Of a stretch of 10,196 nt of DNA, positions 5,847-10,196 are shown piece after piece. The notes under the pieces were generated by a model. The model worked only from the letters and a program-made list of their open reading frames with translations. It did no database searches and had not been told where the DNA came from. Position numbers and translations under genes: made by a program. Positions within the stretch are counted from its first letter, which is position 1. Every line of letters starts with the position of its first letter. The stretch comes from Baffinella frigidus (lineage: Eukaryota > Cryptophyceae > Cryptomonadales > Baffinellaceae): assembly GCA_026770585.1 (NCBI GenBank), contig MU647183.1, positions 163,919 through 174,114 on the forward strand. Reading direction: 5' to 3'.

Positions 5847-5989
5847 GGATTTGGTGTTTGGTGTTTCGAGTTTAGGGTTCAGGGTTCAGGATTTGGAGTT
5901 TCGGGTTTAGGGTTCAGGGTGTATTGTTTAAGGTGTGGGGGTTAGAGTTTGGGGTTTAGGGTTTAGGGTCGAGGGTTTACGATCTAGGG

Positions 5990-6094
5990 TATCCCTTAAG
6001 TGACCAGTAGGTTCATACGCCCTACAGTAGGGCCCTAGGACCTGCCTAGGAATTCTTGGCCCTCAAATTTGACGGCATGGCCACTTAAGGGATA
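5990..6094. mobile_element. Type 2 MITE inserted in telomere-like repeat
   Basis: This full 105-bp copy has ends TATCCCTTAAGTGACCA and TGGCCACTTAAGGGATA. Both flanks are telomere-type repeat (GATCTAGGG on the left, AGGTTTGGGG on the right), so removing it with one TA rejoins a plausible array. This supports a true insertion with TA duplication. Confidence 0.88.
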
Positions 6095-6375
6095 AGGTTT
6101 GGGGTTGAGGGTTAAGTGTGTACGGTTTAGGGTGAAGGGTTCAGTTTTTGAGGTTTAGGGTTCAGGGTTTAGGGTTTGGGGTTTGGGGCTTCGGGCTTTG
6201 GGCTTCGGGCTTAGGGTAGGGTTTGGGGTTTACGGTTTACGGTTTGCGGTTTACGGTTTAGTGTTAAGGGTTGAGGGTTTATGGTTCGGTGTTTAGGGTT
6301 CAAGGTTTGGGGTTTAGAGTTTCGGGCTCAGGGTTCAGGGTTTAGGGATTAGGGATTAGGGATTAGGGATTAGGG

Positions 6376-6711
6376 TTCCTAAAGGGTTTAGGGTTGAGGG
6401 TTCAGGATTCATGAGATGGGCTGAAAGCCACACCAGTCATGCGCCCTCCCCGTCAAAGCAGCCAGGATTTGACGCCTCCTCGTCTAAATTGAATGCAACT
6501 TTTGGTAGACTTCTGGACGAGGAGTTGCGGTTCATGTCTGAAAACCGACAATGGCTCCAAAACCGAAGTGGTCGAATGCCAGGATTCGAACAAGGGGATT
6601 TAAAAAAGTCCCCTCGTTTCTATCTTTTCATTCGATCACAGGATGCATCCGGTTTGTCAACAATGGACTTTGACGAATGGCGACTTTTGGTCCTGGTGCA
6701 AGTGTGAGAGG
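6376..6711. other. Inter-unit stretch between array A and block D1 of unit B
   Basis: This follows the last telomere-like repeats and precedes the duplicated block. It has no obvious relative elsewhere in the window. It holds one open frame (6411-6707), a GGGGATTT/AAGTCCCC hairpin (6594-6613) and, on the minus strand, a weak tRNA-like arrangement (6569-6635). Confidence 0.5.
6411..6707 (+). CDS. Possible small ORF, 98 aa, unrecognised
   Basis: An ATG-started 98-residue frame fills the stretch between the two units. Its composition is mixed and not repeat-like, with a central segment around residues 26-52 rich in L, E, R and N, and a C-terminal M-D-F-D-E-W-R-L-L-V. I recognise no domain, signal peptide or membrane segment. 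It has no second copy in the window to test conservation. A frame of this length can occur by chance in about 300 bp. Upstream is telomere-like repeat, which leaves little room for a promoter, so it may equally be an exon fragment or noise. Confidence 0.15.
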   Translation: MRWAESHTSHAPSPSKQPGFDASSSKLNATFGRLLDEELRFMSENRQWLQNRSGRMPGFEQGDLKKSPRFYLFIRSQDASGLSTMDFDEWRLLVLVQV

Positions 6712-6762
6712 ATGGGAATGATGTCGTATGCCTTCACATGCCCGATTGCGGACTATCCTTTG

Positions 6763-6893
6763 GCCGGTTTCTGCTGCGATCCTCTGCACCGGGGGGGGGC
6801 TTGATGTGATCCGAAAGGAAGCATGGCTTTTCTGCAAAATCAGTACCGGTGCCCGCCTGTGGTGGGAGTTGTAAGAGCCCAAAAGACCCAAGG
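6763..6893 (+). repeat. Dispersed module, copy h (variant subfamily)
   Basis: This is the D1 paralogue of copy d, with the same CTTTTCTGCAAAATCAGT variant and AAGAGCCCAAAAGACCC tail. It has a longer G run (nine Gs) after CTCTGCACC and GTACCGG in place of GTTCCGG. Confidence 0.7.
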
Positions 6894-6913
6894 AGCACTC
6901 AGCGTTGATGGCC

Positions 6914-6919
6914 TTTATT
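6914..6919 (-). promoter_or_regulatory. Candidate polyadenylation signal AATAAA, copy B
   Basis: This minus-strand AATAAA lies about 85 nt after the stop of the 169-aa ORF, at the same relative place as in copy A. It is conserved only in the sense that the whole segment is duplicated. Confidence 0.3.
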
Positions 6920-7003
6920 TCCATACATACATGTGATCCTACATACTCGCACAACGTCTCGTGGTCGCTCACCCTGGGGGCGTGTCCCATCCACATCTCA
7001 CCC

Positions 7004-7513
7004 TCACGCACTCACATCGAGGATGAACCGCACGCCGTTCACCTCAACAGTCTTCGCAGACCCCGCCTGCAGGAGGGTGACTGCACCGCCGGGGTCTTGC
7101 ACCTCCTCGTTCTCGGCCGCGGCGATCAACTGGGCGTTGCTCTCAACGACGCCGCCGCGCGCCTTGAACACTGGGAACATGCTCCCCAGCTGATCCGTCT
7201 CAGAGGGCTCGGCCTCGGCCGCGGCGATCAACTGGACGTTGTTCTCAACGACGCCGCCGCGCGCCTTGAACACCGGGTGCATGCTCCTCAGCTGTTCCGT
7301 CTCAGAGGGCACGACCGCTAGGCTCTGCGCGACGTGCGCCTCCTTGGTCTCGGCCCCGACCACGAACAGGTCGTTGCTCTCGACGACGCCGGCCCGGCCC
7401 TGCAACAAGACCGACAGCGCCCGCGCTCCCGCCGGAACGCACTTCGGAGACGCCGCGCCCACCGTCAACCACACCCCCCGGAGTCCGCCCATCGATGCTC
7501 TCATGCCAGCCAT
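7004..7513 (-). CDS. Hypothetical protein with two 34-aa tandem repeats (169 aa), copy B
   Basis: Paralogue of the ORF at 2566-3120, with the same start context, the same in-frame TGA ten codons upstream and the same C-terminus. It lacks 15 residues that follow residue 65 of the longer copy (45 bp, in frame). The two 34-residue repeats remain (SETEQLRSMHPVFKARGGV and SETDQLGSMFPVFKARGGV). Reading the copies side by side, I count about ten amino-acid changes (for example K17T, S to P, Y to H, E to D, A to V, N to S) and about two silent changes. That ratio fits neutral drift or diversification, not clear constraint. Single changes in this copy create stops in both plus-strand frames that are open in copy A, while the minus frame stays open. 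No family is recognised. It could be a live gene, one exon, or a young pseudogene. Confidence 0.4.
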   Translation of the reverse strand: MAGMRASMGGLRGVWLTVGAASPKCVPAGARALSVLLQGRAGVVESNDLFVVGAETKEAHVAQSLAVVPSETEQLRSMHPVFKARGGVVENNVQLIAAAEAEPSETDQLGSMFPVFKARGGVVESNAQLIAAAENEEVQDPGGAVTLLQAGSAKTVEVNGVRFILDVSA

Positions 7514-7995
7514 CTGACTCTGGTTTCTTGGGTTCCCACTTCAGCCTCGTCCTGATACAAGATAGATGACGGGCACGGTTGACCCCTGTTCCCACAATGG
7601 GATTTTTTTTGACCCATGGACGGGGATGCGTGTTCCGCGGTTGGTGGATAAGAACATCCATACGGTTGTCAGCAAGATTTAAGTCAATTATTTGTGGGTA
7701 TTTTTGGCAACTTTTGCCGATTTCCAGGGAACATAATAGAAAGACGCACCCCTCGTGCGTAGAAGGGGGTCAGGACCCCCTTACAAGGAAGTCGTGACCG
7801 GACTAGAGCGGTTGTCACACCTGTCAGCCACGGAGCTACGGCCACAAACCTCACTGAAATCATGGAACAAGGGCTCCAATTCCGGCCACTTTTGGCGTGA
7901 CCCTAAAGTTTTTTTAGAGTTTTCTACGAACTAAAGGTTTGGTCAAAAATGTCAAGAGTGGCAGAAGTTGGAGCCCTTGCACATGATTTCATGTC
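7514..7995. other. Conserved 5' flank of ORF copy B
   Basis: This matches 3121-3582. Compared with copy A, it lacks 1 bp near 7629 and about 5 bp near 7655, and has TAA where copy A has a readable codon in a short plus-strand frame. Those changes break the ORFs seen here in copy A, so the stretch is non-coding. Confidence 0.5.
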
Positions 7996-8013
7996 CGTAC
8001 GAGCGCTCGTACG
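7996..8013. repeat. Perfect 18-bp palindrome
   Basis: CGTACGAGCGCTCGTACG is self-complementary over 18 bp. It lies exactly at the point where unit B stops matching unit A. Related palindromes are found at 8179-8191 and 8475-8488. Confidence 0.85.
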
Positions 8014-8015
8014 AA

Positions 8016-8316
8016 GAGGCGAACTTCATAGAGCCTCGTAGGGGCCCACCCGGAGGCGAAGAGGGGTTTGGACCATATTTGGTCATCTGAAGGGCTACGT
8101 GTTTTCGCATCTTTATGTGAAAACACGTGGCCCTTCAGATCAATTTCCTGAAAATGTCGAAAACCGAGGCGAACTTCATACGAGCCTCGTAGGGGCCCAC
8201 CCGGAGGCGAAGAGGGGTTTGGACCATATTTGGTCATCTGAAGGGCTACGTGTTTTCGCATCTTTATGTGAAAACACGTGGCCCTTCAGATCAATTTCCT
8301 GAAAATGTCGAAAACC
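8016..8316 (+). repeat. Tandem pair of 150-bp units, each with a 26-bp hairpin
   Basis: Units 8016-8165 and 8166-8316 are identical except for one extra C (CATACGAGCC versus CATAGAGCC). Each holds a 56-nt hairpin (8085-8140 and the equivalent about 8236-8291): ATCTGAAGGGC...GCCCTTCAGAT with a CTTT loop. The two imperfect positions would be G-U pairs in a + strand RNA. Just 5' is a small hairpin GACCATATTTGGTC. No protein is convincing here. Near-identity suggests a recent duplication. Confidence 0.9.
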
Positions 8317-8588
8317 ACCCAAATTTCAAAATACTCGAATTTGAAATTTGAGCATTTGCGGATTTCAAAGGACGTAAACCGAATTTGAATGGACGGTCCA
8401 TTGAACCACGGTGGCCATGAGGAGTAGAAATGTTTATTCTTGGGCGGGCGGAGTCCTCTGCTCAGATGGGTGAGTACGAAGCTTCGTAGGGCAATGGTAC
8501 GAAGCTTCGCACTGGTCCTTGCTTGGGGATGGCATGGGCTGACACCGACAATCCTGTCTAATAAATCGGAATTAACGGAATTAACGTC
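8317..8588. other. Unique unit B stretch with palindromes
   Basis: It holds an 11-bp inverted repeat, CAAATTTCAAA (8320-8330) with TTTGAAATTTG (8340-8350), and two copies of a CGAAGCTTCG palindrome. The first is extended to TACGAAGCTTCGTA (8475-8488); the second is at 8500-8509. I see no credible ORF or RNA gene. Confidence 0.55.
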
Positions 8589-8764
8589 CGGGTGCGGGTG
8601 GCTGAGAGCATCATGCTGAGAGCCTCGTCAAAACCGAGGGAGGTTTTCCGTGATCCCTAATTCCTGGTTACTGAAATCCAGTCAGTGGTGCCTCGCGCGC
8701 TCCAGTGTCGCCAGCGGCGGTGGATCCTTTCCTGACACTCTCATGTTAGGTTTTTGGTCCCGGG
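8589..8764. repeat. Segmental duplication block D2, copy B
   Basis: Paralogue of 3999-4180. It carries an extra GAGAGCATCATGCTGAGAGC and a CACTCTCATGT insertion relative to copy A. Its position between D1 and D3 repeats the unit A order. Confidence 0.85.
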
Positions 8765-8858
8765 CTTCCCACGCCAGATTGGAGGTGGGGGTTGAATGTT
8801 TTAAAACATCACAGGTGGTGTTTGTTAACTTTTGAAAACCACTGTCTTGAGGTGAAAT

Positions 8859-9181
8859 TGTGAGCCTCGGTCGGACAGGTGATGAGCCTCAATGGTTGAC
8901 TAATGAAGGTAAGTTCTCTCTCGCCTGTGTGTCGGGCCTTGGCCGGCGCGGCCTCTCTCCTCCCGAGCGGGGTCACATCTGGTAGCGAAGGTCGTTCCGG
9001 GGCTCTGAAAAAACGGCGGGCGGAGCGCTCGCGAAGCGGCCCACTGGGGCTGACAAGAACAACGCAGACCCCGCTTAGGAGGAGAGAGGCCGCGCCGGCC
9101 AAGGCCCACACACAAGCGAGAGAGAACTTACCTTCATGAGTCAACCATTGAGGCTCATCACCTGTCCGACCGAGGCTCACA
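8859..9181. mobile_element. 323-bp MITE with ~115-bp inverted arms and 5-bp TSD
   Basis: The left arm 8859-8974 (from TGTGAGCCTCGGTCGGACAG) is the inverse of the right arm 9067-9181 (ending CTGTCCGACCGAGGCTCACA) with only a few mismatches. The 92-bp core has no coding capacity. GAAAT flanks both sides (8854-8858 and 9182-9186), a 5-bp target duplication. ORFs on both strands are by-products of the inverted repeat. A solo arm lies at 695-809. I cannot assign a superfamily. Confidence 0.88.
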
Positions 9182-9381
9182 GAAATTGACTTGTGGCAAC
9201 CCCTTCCAAGAATGTGGCGTGGTCAGAGAGGGTGGGGTCCGAACGCAATGGACCCCACCTGCCAATGTTTAGATTCAACGAAGTCTGGATCGATCTTTAG
9301 ACTAAGAGAAGGCCCGGGTCGGCCGGCGAATCCCAGCCAATACATCGAGAAAACGAAATCGAGAGTACCGGTATGTACATA

Positions 9382-9452
9382 CAGTAGGCCTATGCCTAGG
9401 GCCCTGTGACGATCCTAGGGGGGTGGGCGTTTCTTATGAGCGAGGTATCCCT
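9382..9452. mobile_element. Type 1 MITE remnant with empty insertion site
   Basis: Core plus right arm: CAGTAGGCCTATGCCTAGGG, then GACGATCCTAGG and TTCTTATGAGCGAGGTATCC. The left arm is missing. TA at 9391-9392 is the unoccupied equivalent of the site filled at 5172-5289. Confidence 0.85.
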
Positions 9453-9454
9453 GA

Positions 9455-9510
9455 AGGACCTGCCTAGGGCCTCTTGGGGGTGAGTGTTGACCCCCTCGCC
9501 ACTTAGGGTT
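9455..9510. mobile_element. Type 2 MITE right-half remnant, copy B
   Basis: GGACCTGCCTAGGGCCTCTTGG to CGCCACTTAGGG corresponds to the right half of type 2, fused to the type 1 remnant as in unit A (5356-5410). The terminal ACTTAGGG merges into the telomere-associated motif. Confidence 0.65.
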
Positions 9511-9572
9511 ACCAACACGAAATCGAAAATACGTAGGCCCCAAATCCGGTGCGGGTTCTTAAGTTACGGGGT
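9511..9572 (+). repeat. Telomere-associated ~75-bp motif, copy T3
   Basis: It contains ACACGAAATCGAAAATACG, CCCCAAATCCGGTGCGGGTT and CTTAAGTTACGGGGT. It is the D3 counterpart of T1; telomere-like repeat starts directly after it. Confidence 0.7.
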
Positions 9573-10196
9573 AGGGTTTAGGGTTTGAGGTTTAGGGATG
9601 AGGGTTTAGGGTCTAGGATCTAGGGTCTAGGGTTTAGGGTCTAGGGTTTAGGGTTTAGGGTTTAGGGTTTAGGATTTAGGGTTTCAAGTTTGGGGTTTAG
9701 GGTTTGGGTTTTAGAGTCTAGGGTTTCAAGGTCTAAGGTTTGGGGTGCAGGGTTTCGGGTTGAGGGTTTAGGGTTTAGGGTTTAGGGTTTCCAAAAAAGA
9801 AATCAAAAATACACAGGCCCCACATCCATTGCTGGTTCTTGACTAACTTTTTTGGTTTAGTTTGTGATGTTAAGGCTTTGGGGTTTGGGGTTTGGAGTTT
9901 AGGGTTTAGGGTTCAGGATTTGGAGTTTCGCTTTTAGTGTGTAGGGTGTGATGCTTATGGTTTGAGGGTTGGATGTTAGGGTTTAGGCTTTAGGGATCAG
10001 GGTTTAGGATTCAGGGTGTGGGGATTAGGGTTTGGGGTTGACGGTTTGGAATTTGGGGTTGAGGGTCTAGTTTTTGATGTTCGGTGTTTAGGTTTTAGGG
10101 TTCGGGGTGCAGGGCTTAGGGCTTATGGTTTAGGGTTTAGATTTTAAGGTTTGGGGTTTAGGGTTTAGGGTTTAGGGTTTAGGGTTTAGGGTTTAG
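9573..10196 (+). repeat. Degenerate TTTAGGG array ending in perfect telomere repeats
   Basis: Irregular TTTAGGG variants (GGTCTAG, TTCAGGG, TTTGGGG) precede five perfect TTTAGGG units plus TTTAG at 10157-10196, where the window ends. The G-rich strand runs 5' to 3' toward the edge, the orientation expected at a right-hand chromosome end. Motif T4 (9791-9875) interrupts it. The window may stop at a contig end in the telomere, but an interstitial array continuing beyond cannot be excluded. Confidence 0.88.
9791..9875 (+). repeat. Telomere-associated motif, diverged copy T4
   Basis: It has AGAAATCAAAAATACACAGG, CCCCACATCCATTGCTGG and TTTGTGATGTTAAGGC, clearly related to T1-T3 but with a different middle. 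The T3 to T4 spacing is about 280 bp versus about 359 bp for T1 to T2. Confidence 0.6.

Larger units (their letters stand above)
5493..6375 (+). repeat. Interstitial degenerate TTTAGGG array
   Basis: This is a telomere-type array oriented with the G-rich strand as +. Eight perfect TTTAGGG units occupy 5507-5562. Variant domains include TTTAGGC (about 5600-5650), TTTACGG (about 6229-6256) and four ATTAGGG units (6348-6375). It is interrupted by the ~75-bp motif T2 (5770-5846) and by a type 2 MITE (5990-6094). G-quadruplex formation on the + strand is plausible. Confidence 0.92.
6712..7997. repeat. Segmental duplication block D1, copy B
   Basis: This is the direct repeat of 2277-3582, with module copy h, the 169-aa minus-strand ORF and its 5' flank. 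After 7997 the copies part company: unit B continues into a perfect 18-bp palindrome and hairpin repeats, unit A into a module copy and the GA tract. Confidence 0.9.
9273..9575. repeat. Segmental duplication block D3, copy B
   Basis: Paralogue of 5052-5492 without the type 1 insertion. It contains GATCGATCTTTAGACTAAG, CCCGGGTCGGCCGGCGAAT, the palindrome GTATGTACATAC (9371-9382), both MITE remnants and motif T3. Confidence 0.9.

Noticed and set aside
8809-9180. 123-aa, 71-aa and 78-aa ORFs within 8809-9180
   Set aside because: They lie in the two arms of the 323-bp inverted-repeat element, and similar peptides are read from both strands because the arms are complementary.

Overview
The window looks like a eukaryotic subtelomere that runs into a telomere at its right edge. 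The + strand ends in perfect TTTAGGG units, and two long stretches of degenerate TTTAGGG-type repeat fill about 5493-6375 and 9573-10196. TTTAGGG telomeres occur in plants, many algae, dinoflagellates, chromerids and oomycetes. The sequence does not allow a firmer taxonomic call. An alga or alveolate is my guess, nothing more. There is no sign of bacterial operon structure.

Layout. (i) 1-2276 is a graveyard of short palindromic mobile elements. The main one is a ~120-bp MITE family (here 'type 1') with CAGGGGTACCTCGCTCATAAG-like ends and TA target duplications. A 105-bp 'type 2' family with TATCCCTTAAGTGGCCA ends, solo arms and cores, and copies of a ~110-nt dispersed module are mixed in. (ii) 2277-6375 is subtelomeric unit A: a block with a minus-strand ORF (2566-3120), a GA-rich tract, a shared block at 3999-4180, repeat modules, a shared block at 5052-5492, and an interstitial telomere-like array. 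(iii) 6712-10196 is unit B, with the same blocks in the same order: ORF copy 7004-7513, shared blocks at 8589-8764 and 9273-9575, then the telomeric array. The sequence between the shared blocks differs. Unit B carries a tandem pair of 150-bp hairpin repeats (8016-8316) and a 323-bp MITE with ~115-bp inverted arms (8859-9181). A stretch at about 6376-6711 separates the units.

Gene content is very low. The best protein-coding candidate is the pair of minus-strand ORFs (184 and 169 aa). They share internal 34-residue repeats and differ by an in-frame 45-bp deletion. I cannot name a family. Differences between the copies are mostly non-synonymous, so the sequence gives no evidence of purifying selection. 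Most other long ORFs are shadows of GC-rich, GA-repeat or palindromic DNA.

The most informative observation is a natural filled/empty site pair: a type 1 MITE sits at a TA in unit A (5172-5289), and the paralogous unit B site (9391-9392) is empty. This fixes the element boundaries and the TA duplication, and places the insertion after the unit duplication, or at least on one copy only.
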